From the NCBI RefSeq assembly GCF_026626335.1, contig NZ_JAPNTZ010000001.1, positions 434,001 through 498,000 on the forward strand: a stretch of DNA of 64,000 nucleotides, read 5' to 3'. Of the stretch, positions 24,966-34,800 are shown one piece after another; position 1 is the first letter of the stretch, and the number at the start of each line of letters is the position of its first letter. The notes below the pieces were generated by a model. The model saw nothing but the letters and a program-made list of their open reading frames with translations, did no database searches and was not told the DNA's origin. Origin of the DNA: Paractinoplanes pyxinae (lineage in GTDB: Bacteria; Actinomycetota; Actinomycetes; Mycobacteriales; Micromonosporaceae). Made by a program: the position numbers and the translations under genes.

Positions 24966-25931
24966 ATGGACGGGCTCGACGACCCGACCGAGACCTACCC
25001 GTTGCTGTCCGGCGCGGCCGGCTTCGCCTACCGAGCCGAGCAGCCCGGTGACCCCTCACCGGGCGCGGCCGGCTCCGCCTACCGAGACGAGGCCGCTCAG
25101 CCCGTTGATCGATCGCTGGATTCGGCCGGCGGGCGCAGCGGCCCGACCCGGCCGACGTCCGACGCGGCGGCGGCTCGGCCGGATGAGGAACCGCCCACGG
25201 AGGAGTTCGACGTGGTTCCGGACGCGCGGACGGAACCGTCGACGGGCGGGCTGCGGTTGAAGGTGCTGGCGGTGGCCGGCGTCGCGGTTCTGGTCGGGGT
25301 GGCCGCCCTGGTCATCTCCACCTCGTCGACGCCGGCGACGTCGGTGGGTAGTAGCGGCCCGGCGTTCGCCGCGGGAACGTTTGACCTGGCCAGCAACGTG
25401 ACCGAGCTGAACCTGACATTAGGCCGGCCCGCCGACAGCCCGATCCGGGTCAGCACACCGACCGGCAGCGCCCTGAACCCCGCTGCCACCGTGGACGGCA
25501 CCGACGTGCGGCTCACCACCCGCCCGACCGGCTCTGAGGGCGACGGCCGCCTCGACGTGCAACTGGACGACCGAATTGCCTGGACGATCCGCATGAACGG
25601 AGGCGTGCGGGCAGCGACGTTCGTGCTGACCGGCGGCACAGTCCGCGAGGTAGACCTGTCGGGCGGCGCCGACCGCGTCCACCTGACTTTGCCCGGCTCC
25701 GACCAGCCCCTGCCCATTCGCATGTCCGGTGGCGTCCGCGAGTGGAGCATCGATACCGAGGGTGAAGTCCCGGTCCGGGTCCAGGCCCGCTCCGGCGCCG
25801 GCGAGGTGAGCCTCTACGGCAAACGCGAACGCGGCATAGCCCAGAACACCGTCCTGACCACCGGCGACGGCTCCGGCCTGGACGTGACCGCGGCCGCCGG
25901 CTTCGGCTCCCTGGCCATCACCTCACGCTGA
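24966..25931 (+). CDS. single-pass membrane protein with extracytoplasmic beta domain
   Basis: 321 residues; GAGGAGA lies before the ATG. An acidic, disordered N-terminal ~95 residues carries a twofold duplication (GAAGFAYRAEQPGDPSP / GAAGSAYRDEAAQPVD). One membrane segment follows (LKVLAVAGVAVLVGVAALVI), then an extracytoplasmic beta-rich domain (SNVTELNLTLGRPADSPIRV, GGVRAATFVLTGGTVREVDL). Resembles the adhesin-like 'toastrack' shape of envelope proteins, but I cannot assign a family. Function unknown. Confidence 0.75.
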   Translation: MDGLDDPTETYPLLSGAAGFAYRAEQPGDPSPGAAGSAYRDEAAQPVDRSLDSAGGRSGPTRPTSDAAAARPDEEPPTEEFDVVPDARTEPSTGGLRLKVLAVAGVAVLVGVAALVISTSSTPATSVGSSGPAFAAGTFDLASNVTELNLTLGRPADSPIRVSTPTGSALNPAATVDGTDVRLTTRPTGSEGDGRLDVQLDDRIAWTIRMNGGVRAATFVLTGGTVREVDLSGGADRVHLTLPGSDQPLPIRMSGGVREWSIDTEGEVPVRVQARSGAGEVSLYGKRERGIAQNTVLTTGDGSGLDVTAAAGFGSLAITSR

Positions 25932-26037
25932 CCACTTCCCGCCTGATGAGCGCGCAGTTGCCCGCCCACGCGATGTGCCGCCTGAGGATCGCACTCACAC
26001 GCTGAACACCCAGCGCGCTGGCCGCTCGAGACAGCGA

Positions 26038-26526
26038 TCACGCCGGCGCGGGCGGCTGCAGGCGGCCCTCTAAGGCCAGGTGGGTGAAGAGGGCGCGGTT
26101 GTAGGCGTTCATCTCTGGCAGTTCGAGCGGGTCGAAGAACTCGAGGTCGGTGGTTTCGGGGTCGGCCCGGTCGAGATGCCCAGACCAGGACTCGGCGCGG
26201 TAGGTCAGGGAGATCACCTGGCACTGGTCACCGTTGGGGTAGACCAGGAAGCACTCCGGGCCGGATCGGGCCGACAGCAGGGTGAGCTTTCCGGCGACGA
26301 GGCCGGTTTCCTCGCGAAGTTCCCGCCGGGCGGCGTCTTCGAGCTGTTCGCCCGGCTCCACGGCCCCTCCGGGAATGCACCAGGTCTGGTCGTCGGAGCG
26401 CTTCTGAAGCAGCACCCTCCGCCGGTCGTCCCAGACGAGCACGCCGGCCGCCGCCACCACGAGCGGTTCGCGGCCGACCAACGCTCGCATGCGCTCCACG
26501 TAGGACCGCGTCCCGACCTCACTCAT
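26038..26526 (-). CDS. NUDIX hydrolase
   Basis: 162 residues from ATG 26526. The NUDIX box [18 protein letters not shown] followed by REETGLVAG fits GX5EX7REUXEEXGU exactly. The N-terminus ([26 protein letters not shown]) is the form found in ADP-ribose/NTP-type hydrolases of actinomycetes. The frame runs upstream into a repeat array with no start signals, so the extension is rejected. TATCCT lies 6 bp before the ATG, suggesting leaderless transcription. Confidence 0.93.
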   Translation of the reverse strand: MSEVGTRSYVERMRALVGREPLVVAAAGVLVWDDRRRVLLQKRSDDQTWCIPGGAVEPGEQLEDAARRELREETGLVAGKLTLLSARSGPECFLVYPNGDQCQVISLTYRAESWSGHLDRADPETTDLEFFDPLELPEMNAYNRALFTHLALEGRLQPPAPA

Positions 26527-26532
26527 GATCGC

Positions 26533-26538
26533 AGGATA
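26533..26538 (-). promoter_or_regulatory. -10 element of the NUDIX gene
   Basis: TATCCT on the minus strand is 6 bp from ATG 26526, giving a leaderless start. The 23-bp repeat array begins ~70 bp further upstream. Confidence 0.45.
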
Positions 26539-26606
26539 GGCGGCCGGCTCCAGGGAGCGGCATCGGTCGGCGGGCGCGCCACGCGACACAGGCCGAACGC
26601 GCGGGG

Positions 26607-26880
26607 CGACGCGATCCGAATGCGCGGGGCGACGCGAACCGGACGCGCGGCGACGCGATCCGAACGCGCGGGGCGACGCGATCCGAACGCGCGGGGCGAC
26701 GCGATCCGAACGCGCGCGGCGACGCGAACCGAACGCGCGCGGCGACGCGAACCGAACGCGCGCGGCGACGCGAACTGTACGCAAGCGGCGACGCGATCCG
26801 AACGCACGCGGCGACGCAAACCGAACGCGCCGGGCGACGCAAACCGAACGCACCGGGCGACGCGGGCGGAACGCGTCGGA
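26607..26880. repeat. 23-bp tandem array, 12 units
   Basis: Twelve contiguous units begin CGACGCG and follow the pattern CGACGCGATCCGAACGCGCGG with small changes; all are 23 bp except the second (21 bp). A diverged unit precedes them. Each unit contains CGCG-N7-CGCG. There are no spacers, so it is not CRISPR. Because 23 is not a multiple of 3, the array is not a protein repeat. It fills most of the 373-bp gap between NUDIX and dinB, upstream of the NUDIX promoter and downstream of dinB. Confidence 0.92.
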
Positions 26881-26899
26881 CGATGGGGTGGTCGGGCAG

Positions 26900-28243
26900 T
26901 TACAGCGGTGGCCTCCAGTCGGGTGGGTCGGCGGGGTGGAGGGTGGGGTCGTCGACGGGGAAAGTGCGGACCGGGCCGGGCGGCGTGAGCGGCCCCTCGA
27001 AGCGGACGGTCACCCGGCCGCGGCCGCTGCCCCAGACCCAGCCGGGGCCGTGTTCGTCGTGGTGGACGTCCTGGCCGGGGCGCCATTCGGCCGCCGCGGC
27101 TGGGGCCGGCGTAACCGAAGCTTCCGGTTCGAGGGGTTCGGGTTCGGTGGTGGTGGCCGCGGCGCCGAAGAGGTCGTCCTGGACGAAGTCGGCCAGGGTG
27201 GTCGCGCCGACTCCCAGCAGGCGGATGCCGGATGAGGTGTCGACCTCGGCGAGCAGGCGGCGGGCGAACTGGGCGACCAGCCTCGGGTCGTCAGTGGGCT
27301 GGGAGCGGGTGGCCGAGCGGGTGATCGTCGTGAAGTCGTGGTGTCGCACCTTGATGGTGACCGTGCGGGCGGAGAGGCCGCCGGCTCGTAGGCGGCCGCC
27401 GACTCGGGTGGCCAGCAGGTCGATCTCGTGGTTGAGGCGGTTGCGGTCGGTGAGGTCGACGTCGAACGTTTCTTCGGCCGAGACGGACTTGGCCTCGCGT
27501 TCGCCGACGATCGGGCGGTCGTCGTCGGCGCGGGCCAGCCGGTAGAGGCCGGCGCCGTGGGCCTGGCCGAACCAGTCGATCAGCTCGGGCAGTTCGACGC
27601 GGGCCAGGTCGCCGATGGTGTGGCGGCCGGCGCGGCGCAGCCGTTCGGCGGTGGCCGGGCCGACGCCGGGCAGGCGGGTGACCGGCAGCGGGTGCAGCAG
27701 CGCCTGCTCGTCGCCGGGGGCGGCCACCGTCAGCCCGTCCGGCTTGTTCAGGTCGGATCCGATCTTCGCGACCAGCTTGGACGTGCCGAGGCCGATCGAC
27801 GCCGTGACCCCGCCGGTGGCGACGGCGATTTCCGCCCGGACCTGCTCGGCGAGCTTGGTGACCGCCTCGACGGTGAGGTCGTGCCCGGCGGCGGCCAGAT
27901 CGACGTACGCCTCATCGATGGAAACCTGCTCGACCAGGGGCGACACCTCGGCCAACAGCGCCATGACGACCTCGCTGGTCTTGCGGTAGGCGGCGAAGCG
28001 GGGCGCCAGGAAAGCCGTGCCGGACGGGCAGCGGCGGCGAGCCTCGGCGGTGGGCATGGCCGACCGCGCCCCGAACCGCCTGGCCTCGTACGACGCTGTC
28101 GCCACGACGCCGCGACCGGCAACCCCGCCCACGATGACCGGGCGGCCGCGCAGCGACACCTTGTCGCGCTGCTCGACCGCCGCGAACATCGCGTCCAGGT
28201 CGACGTGGGCCACACTCGCCTCACGCCTTCGTCCACCGCTCAC
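26900..28243 (-). CDS. dinB: DNA polymerase IV (Y-family, translesion)
   Basis: 447 residues from GTG 28243. The Y-family catalytic residues are present: [14 protein letters not shown] (first Asp) and [11 protein letters not shown] (second Asp and Glu). The finger region ([22 protein letters not shown]) and little-finger domain ([37 protein letters not shown]) are complete. A C-terminal extension (~370-447) with [16 protein letters not shown] resembles the extra domain of actinobacterial DinB proteins. It follows the DHFR-fold gene by 35 bp and lies next to the 23-bp array. Confidence 0.95.
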   Translation of the reverse strand: MSGGRRREASVAHVDLDAMFAAVEQRDKVSLRGRPVIVGGVAGRGVVATASYEARRFGARSAMPTAEARRRCPSGTAFLAPRFAAYRKTSEVVMALLAEVSPLVEQVSIDEAYVDLAAAGHDLTVEAVTKLAEQVRAEIAVATGGVTASIGLGTSKLVAKIGSDLNKPDGLTVAAPGDEQALLHPLPVTRLPGVGPATAERLRRAGRHTIGDLARVELPELIDWFGQAHGAGLYRLARADDDRPIVGEREAKSVSAEETFDVDLTDRNRLNHEIDLLATRVGGRLRAGGLSARTVTIKVRHHDFTTITRSATRSQPTDDPRLVAQFARRLLAEVDTSSGIRLLGVGATTLADFVQDDLFGAAATTTEPEPLEPEASVTPAPAAAAEWRPGQDVHHDEHGPGWVWGSGRGRVTVRFEGPLTPPGPVRTFPVDDPTLHPADPPDWRPPL

Positions 28244-28278
28244 CCGACAAGTGTCCGCCGGGGGTACGACAAGAATCG

Positions 28279-28854
28279 TCAGCCGTGCCGGGTCGGGCGG
28301 TAGACCAGTTCCTGCGTACGCCCGTCGAGCGTCCGGGTGTCGACGAGTTCCAGGTCGAAATCCTCGGCACCCCGGAAGATCGGGTCCTGCCCGTTCCGGC
28401 CGGTGATCACGGGGAACAGGCTGACCTGCACGAAGTCGACCAGGCCGGCCGCCATCAGGGCCCGGTTCATCGACAGGCTGCCGTGCGAGCGCAGCGGCAC
28501 GTCCGACTCCTGCTTGAGCCGGGCCACGACGTCGACGGCGTCACCGGTCGCGATGGTGCCGTCGGCCCACTCGAGCGGGCCCTGCAGGGTGTTCGACACC
28601 ACCGTGGCCGGCAGGTTGATCATCTTGGTCACCCACGGATCGCGTGCGGCTTGCTCCTCGTCCGAACCGAGCAGCTGCACGAAGGCCCGGTACGTGTTGG
28701 CTCCGAAGACCATCCGTTGCTCCCGCTCGTACTGGGAAAGCCGGTGATTCAGCAGTTCGGGGCCTTGCTTGCCCCAGTAGCCGGTCCAGTCGCCGGTGGC
28801 CGTGCCGAAGCCGTCGAGGCTGGAGAAGACGTCGAAGGTGTAGGTAGCAGTCAT
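28279..28854 (-). CDS. DHFR/RibD-like reductase family protein (1)
   Basis: 191 residues from ATG 28854. The dihydrofolate-reductase-like fold of the RibD C-terminal family is seen in the N-terminal strand (YTFDVFSSLDGFG), MVFGANTYRAF, VVSNTLQGPLEW, LRSHGSLSMNRALMAAGLVDFVQVSLFPVITG and the last strand. True DHFR activity is unlikely; the family contains NADPH-dependent reductases of unknown substrate. It sits 29 bp after the cupin gene on the same strand. Confidence 0.9.
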   Translation of the reverse strand: MTATYTFDVFSSLDGFGTATGDWTGYWGKQGPELLNHRLSQYEREQRMVFGANTYRAFVQLLGSDEEQAARDPWVTKMINLPATVVSNTLQGPLEWADGTIATGDAVDVVARLKQESDVPLRSHGSLSMNRALMAAGLVDFVQVSLFPVITGRNGQDPIFRGAEDFDLELVDTRTLDGRTQELVYRPTRHG

Positions 28855-28883
28855 ACCGGTTGGACCACCTTCGACGCCGGATC

Positions 28884-29282
28884 TCATCGCTCGCTGAAGC
28901 GCAGATGTTTGCGTTCGGCCAGTTCCTCCTCGCTGACCACGGTGAGGATCGGCGTCCCGGGCGGCGCGAACATGATGACCAGGAGCTGTGACTGCGCGTC
29001 GGCGAGATTGTTGGCGCCCACGTAGTGGATCGTGTCGCCGCCCGGCTCGAACAGCGACTCGCCCGCCTTGATCACGCGCGGCGGCTGCCCTTCCAGCTCG
29101 AACAGGATCTCGCCCTGGGTCACGTAGCCGAAGACGGGACCGGGATGCCGATGCGGTGGGGCGCCCGGATCGCCGGGGCTGAGCGTGACGGTGATGGTTC
29201 TGGCCTCGGCGCCGTCCGGGATGAGGGCGGTCGCGTCGGGCCGGGTCGAGACGAGGTCGACCCCTGGTGGTAGCTGATTCAT
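28884..29282 (-). CDS. cupin-domain protein
   Basis: 132 residues from ATG 29282, with a strong GGAGG 5 bp upstream. A single cupin barrel is present: metal-binding motif 1 is PPHRHPGPVFGYVTQGEILFE and motif 2 is PGGDTIHYVGANNLADA. It may bind a small ligand or act as an isomerase or oxygenase. First gene of a probable cupin / DHFR-like / dinB run. Confidence 0.9.
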   Translation of the reverse strand: MNQLPPGVDLVSTRPDATALIPDGAEARTITVTLSPGDPGAPPHRHPGPVFGYVTQGEILFELEGQPPRVIKAGESLFEPGGDTIHYVGANNLADAQSQLLVIMFAPPGTPILTVVSEEELAERKHLRFSER

Positions 29283-29364
29283 GTCTGCCTCCTTGAACAG
29301 CCAGGACAGGGCGGCCGCTGATTTCGTGACAACGCGCCCGTACGCAACTACAGTCATCGATGTA

Positions 29365-29378
29365 TGGGAGCGCTCCCA
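29365..29378. promoter_or_regulatory. CebR-type operator
   Basis: TGGGAGCGCTCCCA is a perfect 14-bp palindrome identical to the known CebR box of Streptomyces cellulose-utilisation genes (LacI family, released by cello-oligosaccharides). It sits 13 bp before the start of the cellulose-binding protein gene, just ahead of its AAGGAGG, so binding should block transcription. Confidence 0.8.
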
Positions 29379-29391
29379 AGGAGGTTGAGCC

Positions 29392-30546
29392 GTGCGCGTG
29401 AGGGTTCTGGCAGTCATGACGGCGGCCGCGGCAGCGGTCGCGGCCGGGTTCGTGGGTTCACAGTCGGCGTCGGCCGCGCCGGCCTGCACCGTGGGGTGGA
29501 CGGCCAACAGTTGGTCCAGCGGGTTCACGGCCGACGTGCAGGTCACCAACGGCGGCGCCCCGGTCACCTCGTGGACGCTCTCGTGGACCTTCGCCGGGAA
29601 CCAGCGCGTCACGAGCGGCTGGAACGCCACGGTAACCCAGACCGGCAACGCCGTCAGCGCGACCAGCGTCGGCTGGAACGGCCCCCTCGCGACCGGCGCA
29701 TCCACCCGCTTCGGCTTCCAGGCGACGTACTCGGGCACCAACACGGCGCCGACGGACTTCAGCTTCAACGGCGTCTCCTGCAACGGCGACACCCCCACCC
29801 CGACGCCCACAACCCCAGCGCCCACCACTCCGGCACCCACAACACCGCCACCCACCACCCCGCCGCCGACGCAGGGCGGAGGCGACAGCTTCGAGGATCA
29901 GACCGGCAGCGTCCCGGGCGGCAACTGGGCCGTCACCTACCCCGACTGCTCCGGCGCCGGCACCGCCGCCATCGACCGCACGGTCGCGCACAGCGGCTCA
30001 ACTTCCTTGCGCATCAACGGCGCCGCCGGCTACTGCAACCACGTCTTCGTCCGCAACACCCAGATCCTCGGCACGGCGGCCAACGCTTGGTACGTACGGT
30101 TCTGGGTCCGGCACACGACCGCGCTGCCCGCCGCCCACGTCACCGCCGTGGCCATGCGGGACTCGGCCGACGGCAACCGGGATCTGCGCTTCGGCGGCCA
30201 GAACGGCGCCCTGCAGTTCAACCGGGCCTCGGACGACGCCACGCTGCCCGAGCAGAGCCCGGCCGGCGTTGCTCTCTCCAGCCCGCTTCCGGTGAACACG
30301 TGGAACTGCGTGGAGTACAAGGTCGACGGACGCGACGGCACCATCGAGACCTGGCTGAACAACACGTCCGTGCCCGGGCTGCTCGAGGACGGCGTGCCGA
30401 CGCACGACATCGACAGCCAGTGGCTCAACCGCACGTGGCGCCCGGCCCTGACCGATCTGCGCCTGGGCTGGGAGAGTTACGGCGACGGCGCGGACACCCT
30501 CTGGTACGACGACGTGGCCGTGAGTGGCACGCGAAACGGCTGCTGA
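29392..30546 (+). CDS. secreted CBM2 protein with lectin-like beta-sandwich domain
   Basis: 384 residues from GTG 29392 with AAGGAGG 7 bp upstream. Order: Sec signal peptide (ends ASAAPA, ~30), a CBM2 cellulose-binding domain (~31-130; CTVGWTANSWSSGFTADVQVTN, GWNATVTQTGNAVSATSVGWNG), a Pro/Thr linker (~133-165), then a ~215-residue concanavalin-like domain (GDSFEDQTGSVPGGNWAVTYP, LRLGWESYGDGADTLWYDDV). No glycoside-hydrolase acid/base motif is recognised, so it may be a binding or accessory protein. The CebR box implies induction by cellulose breakdown products. Confidence 0.88.
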   Translation: MRVRVLAVMTAAAAAVAAGFVGSQSASAAPACTVGWTANSWSSGFTADVQVTNGGAPVTSWTLSWTFAGNQRVTSGWNATVTQTGNAVSATSVGWNGPLATGASTRFGFQATYSGTNTAPTDFSFNGVSCNGDTPTPTPTTPAPTTPAPTTPPPTTPPPTQGGGDSFEDQTGSVPGGNWAVTYPDCSGAGTAAIDRTVAHSGSTSLRINGAAGYCNHVFVRNTQILGTAANAWYVRFWVRHTTALPAAHVTAVAMRDSADGNRDLRFGGQNGALQFNRASDDATLPEQSPAGVALSSPLPVNTWNCVEYKVDGRDGTIETWLNNTSVPGLLEDGVPTHDIDSQWLNRTWRPALTDLRLGWESYGDGADTLWYDDVAVSGTRNGC

Positions 30547-30617
30547 ACCAGGCCGCAGCGGGAACCCGGTGAACGTGGTTGAATGCCCCGGCACACGTGA
30601 TCACGGGGGAGAAGTAA

Positions 30618-31787
30618 GTGAGAAATCGTTTGTCGGGGCTGATTCCTGCCCTCCTGGCCGGCGCCGGGCTCGTGCTCGGCGCGGCCGCGCCGGCGATGGC
30701 GGCCGACGAGCCGCTGACGGCCGTCGCCTGGCCCGACGGGACATCGCGCACGCTGCTGCTGGGCGGGACGCCGACGGTCGTTCGTGGGCTGCAGATGGCG
30801 GAGACGCGCGGTCCGTCCGTTCCCGCCTTCTCGCTCGAGTTCAGCCGCACGGCCCCGGCCGGCTCGGACGATTACGCCAACGTGACCTGGGCCGAGGCCG
30901 GCAACAACAATCTGGCGTACGCGCAATGGGTGATCGAGCACGGCTACCCGTCCGTCGGCCGCGACCAGCTCGTCGCGGCCGCCGGCGCGAAGGTGCCGCC
31001 GCGCGCCTCGGCCGCGACCGTCAACCAGCTGCTGCGCCTGGGCACGCAGGCCGCCATCTGGAAGCGCACCGACAACGTGACGCTCGGCGCCTGGCGCGCC
31101 AATGCCGGCCTGGGTGCCGAGAACGAGTACGCCGTCATCAAGAAGGTGTACGACTACCTGACCCGGGCCCGCGAGGCGACGGGCGAGCCGCACCGCACGG
31201 TGACCTTCGAGGAGCCGGGCTACGTCGACGCCCCCGAGCTGGTCGTCAACGGCCCCGGCCGGATGGCGCTGACCGTCGAGAACGGCTACGCCATCACCGA
31301 CAGCCGCTACGACGGCGGCACCTGGCTGATCACCCACGTGATCAACGGAGGCGGGGTGGCGTTCGTCCGCTCGATCGACCCCGACCGGATCACCAAGGTG
31401 ACGGCCACCGCCGAGCACGGCGTCACGCCCGGCCTGGTCTTCCAGGCCGACGACGCCCCGCTGGTCACGCCGGCCCGCGCCTACGGCGACCCGGTCTCGG
31501 GCACCTTCGAGAAGAACTACCCGAAGTACAACGGCCCGGTCCCGACGCCCAGCCCCGCTCCCGGCGGCGGCGGCACCACCGAACCCACCGCGCCGGCCTC
31601 GCCGAGCGCGTCCCCGACGAAGACGGCCGCCCCGGCTCCGGCGCCCACGGACGGCGGCGAGGGCGGCGGCCTGCCGGTCACCGGCGCCCCGACCGGCGCC
31701 GTGCTGGGCGGCGGCGCGCTGCTGCTGGCCGCGGGCGCCGTCGCGGTGCTGCTCGTGCGGCGCCGACGGCTGCGCTTCACCGCCTGA
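30618..31787 (+). CDS. sortase-anchored TQXA (thioester-type) surface protein lacking cysteine
   Basis: 389 residues from GTG 30618; GGGGGAGA precedes it. A signal peptide (~29) is followed by a TQXA-type domain. GTQAAIWKRTDN (residues 142-153) matches the Gln half of the internal thioester. The matching AYCIDI-type motif is here PAFSLEF with Ser72 where the Cys should be, and the whole protein has no Cys. A Pro/Thr/Ala-rich stalk leads to LPVTG, a membrane helix and an RRRRLRF tail, the class of sorted wall-anchored proteins. An adhesin-like role without covalent capture is inferred. Confidence 0.85.
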   Translation: MRNRLSGLIPALLAGAGLVLGAAAPAMAADEPLTAVAWPDGTSRTLLLGGTPTVVRGLQMAETRGPSVPAFSLEFSRTAPAGSDDYANVTWAEAGNNNLAYAQWVIEHGYPSVGRDQLVAAAGAKVPPRASAATVNQLLRLGTQAAIWKRTDNVTLGAWRANAGLGAENEYAVIKKVYDYLTRAREATGEPHRTVTFEEPGYVDAPELVVNGPGRMALTVENGYAITDSRYDGGTWLITHVINGGGVAFVRSIDPDRITKVTATAEHGVTPGLVFQADDAPLVTPARAYGDPVSGTFEKNYPKYNGPVPTPSPAPGGGGTTEPTAPASPSASPTKTAAPAPAPTDGGEGGGLPVTGAPTGAVLGGGALLLAAGAVAVLLVRRRRLRFTA

Positions 31788-31851
31788 CGGCTCAGCCGGT
31801 GGTTCCCGGTGCCGATGGGTCTTGAGAGACCACACGCAGGACGGGGGACCC

Positions 31852-34800
31852 ATGAGCTGGCGCTCGTCGGCGGCGCGCACGCTGGGGTTCTCGCTCGCCT
31901 TCCTGGCCGCGACCTGGGCCGGCCGGCTGACGGTCATGGACGAGACCAACCTGAGCCTGGTCTGGCCGGCGGCGGGCGTCTCCGCGGTGTGGTTCCTGGT
32001 GCAGTTCGAGTCGCGGTGGCGCTCGGCCGACGTCGCCGCCCTGAGCTTGATCACTATCGTGGTCAACATGGCCACCGGGGCCTCGCTCTCGCTGGCGGTC
32101 TGGTTCGTGCTGGCCAACGTCGTGCAGGCCGGGTTGTTCGCCTGGCTGGTTCGCCGATGGGTGGTGCAACCCCTTACTCGTACGCGGGAACTGTGGCGAT
32201 TGATGGCGGTCGCCCTCGTCAGTACGGCGGGCGGGGCGCTCATCGGGCCGACCGGCGTGTGGGCGGTCTCCGGCTCGTACTCGTGGCCGGCCACCGCGGT
32301 CTGGATGACCCGCAACACCGTGAGCATTCTGGTGCTCGCCGCGGTCTGGTTCACCTGGAGCCACGCCCGCGAATTGCGACTGCGTCTCGAGTACGTCGCA
32401 GTAGTGGCGTTGTCGGTCGGGGCTTACGCCGCTGTCTTCGGCATCAACCACCACCTCCCGCTGGCCTTCACCGTCATCGGCCTGACCGTGTGGGCCGGCT
32501 CGCGCCTGAACACCGCCTTCGTCGTCCTGCACGGCCTGGTCTTCGGCACGACGGCGGTGCTGTTCACGCTGCACGGCTCGGGGGCGTTCGCGTTCATCGG
32601 CTCGCACCCGGCCCGGGCGTTGGTCGCGCAGGCCTTCGTCGGCATGATCGCCGTGGTCGGCCTGGCCCTGGCGCTGGGCCGCGACGAACGGGTCGCCCTG
32701 GTCCGGCAGCTGCGCACCGAGCAGGAGGCCACCGCCGACCAGGCCCGGCTGATGACCGCCATCGTCAACTCGATGGTCGAGGGCCTGCACGTCGTCGACG
32801 ATCAGGGCCGGCTGCTGCTGCGCAACCCGGCCGTCCGGCGGCTGATGGGCGGGGTGGTCAGCGATTCCGAGCACATCGGCCGGCCGGACTACTACGGCCT
32901 GTTCCACCCGGACGGAACCCCGGTGGCGCCCGAAGACGTGCCGCACCGACGCGCCCTGGCCGGCACCGACGTACGAGGGATGGACATTCTCGTCCGCAAT
33001 CCCGGTGTTCCCCAGGGCCGTCTGCTCAGCGTCAGTTCGGCCGTGGTGCCCGGCGACCGGAACGGCGCCCGCTGTGCCGTCACCGTGTTCCACGACGTCA
33101 CCGCCGAGCGCCGGCACCGCGACGAGCTGGCCGCCTTCGCCGGGGTCGTGGCCCACGACCTGCTCAACCCGCTGGCCACCGTCGAGGGCTGGACGGACTG
33201 GCTGACCGACGCCCTCGACGAGCCCGGCACGCCCGACGACCCGCAGGCCCGCGACGGGCTGGGCCGGATCAGCCGGGCCGCCCGGCGGATGCGCGGCATG
33301 ATCGACGACCTGCTGGCGTACACCACCGCCCGCGACGCCGCCCTGACCCCGACCCTGGTCGACCTGGGCGCGCTGGCCAACGACATCGCGATCGCCCGCA
33401 TCGACCAGGCGCAGAGCGCGGGCACGCCGGTGCCGGCCTTCGACATCGGCGAGCTGAGCCCGGTCTACGCCGACCCGGTGCTCGTGCGGCAGCTGCTGGA
33501 GAACCTGATCAGCAACGCGATCAAGTACACGGACGCGGGAGTGGTCCCACGGCTGCGCATCCGCACCGAGCACGCCAACCACCTGGTCACCGTGACGATC
33601 GACGACAACGGCATCGGCATCCCCGAAGGCCAGCACGAAAGCATCTTCGAGAGCTTCCACCGGGCGCACCGCGCCGCCGGCTACAGCGGCACCGGGCTCG
33701 GCCTGGGTATCTGCAAACGCATCGTGGAACGGCACGGCGGCCACATCTCGGCTTCCGCCTCTCCGGAGGGCGACGGCTCCCGCTTCACGTTCACCCTGCC
33801 CGCCGACGCCACCATCGCGCCCCCGCCCGAGGAGGAGGCGCCCGCGCCCGGCGTCACGCCGCCGTCCTCGTCGTCGCCGTCCTCGTCGTCTCCGGACGGG
33901 GAGGAGGAACAGCTTTTCGCGGCGGCCGGCTTCGAACACGCCTCGCAGCTCGTGCTCGACTACCTGCACGAGCAGCTGCCGCTGGCGTTCTGGGCGGTCA
34001 CCCGCGTCGAGAACGGCCGGCAGACCTACCTGTATCTGGACTCGGACAACGGGTACGGGCTGCGCCAAGGCCAGAGCCATCCGTGGGAGGACAGCTTCTG
34101 CATCCACATGGCCGCCGGTGACACCCCGGCCGTGGCGGTGGACGCTCAAGCCGTACCCGCGTACGCGAAGGCCGGGGTCAACAAGCTGATCAACATCGGC
34201 ACGTACGCCGGGGCGGCCATCACCGAGCCGGACGGCACGTTGTTCGGGGCGATCTGCGGGCTGGACCCCGAGGTGCGCGCCAACGACCCGCGGCTGGCCG
34301 AGGCCGAACCGCTGCTCGTGCTGCTGGGCCGGCTGCTCACCGCCGCGTTGGCCAACGACCGCCTGCAGGACCTGGCCACCAACGCGCTGCTGCGCGAGCA
34401 GCTGAGCGCCGACACCGACGCTCTGACCGGGCTGCCCGACCGGCGCGGCTGGCAGCGCATCGTCGAACGCAACCAGGCCCGCTTCGAACGGCTGGCCGAC
34501 CCGACGGTGGTGGCCGTGATCGACCTGGACGGGATCAAGACGATCAACGACACCCGCGGTCAGGCCACCGGCGACGCCTACATCAAGGCCGCAGCGGTGG
34601 TGGCTCGGCGGGCCGTACGCGACACCGACTTCGTGGCCCGCATCGGCGGCGACGAGTTCGGCCTGGTGCTGCCCGGATGCACGCCGGCCGGCGCCGAGGC
34701 CGTCATGAGCCGCATCGCCGCCGAGCTCGACGCGGCCATGGTCGGCGCCTCGGTCGGCTGGGCGGCGGCCGAGCCCGGGGAGGGTCTGGAGGCCGCCCTG

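Noticed and set aside
26527..26853. N-terminal Arg-rich extension of the NUDIX protein
   Set aside because: It is a translation of the 23-bp array with a 23-residue period, an artefact of a unit that is not a multiple of three. The NUDIX start has a -10 element 6 bp upstream.
26607..26880. CRISPR array
   Set aside because: Units are contiguous without spacers, and no cas genes are in the window.
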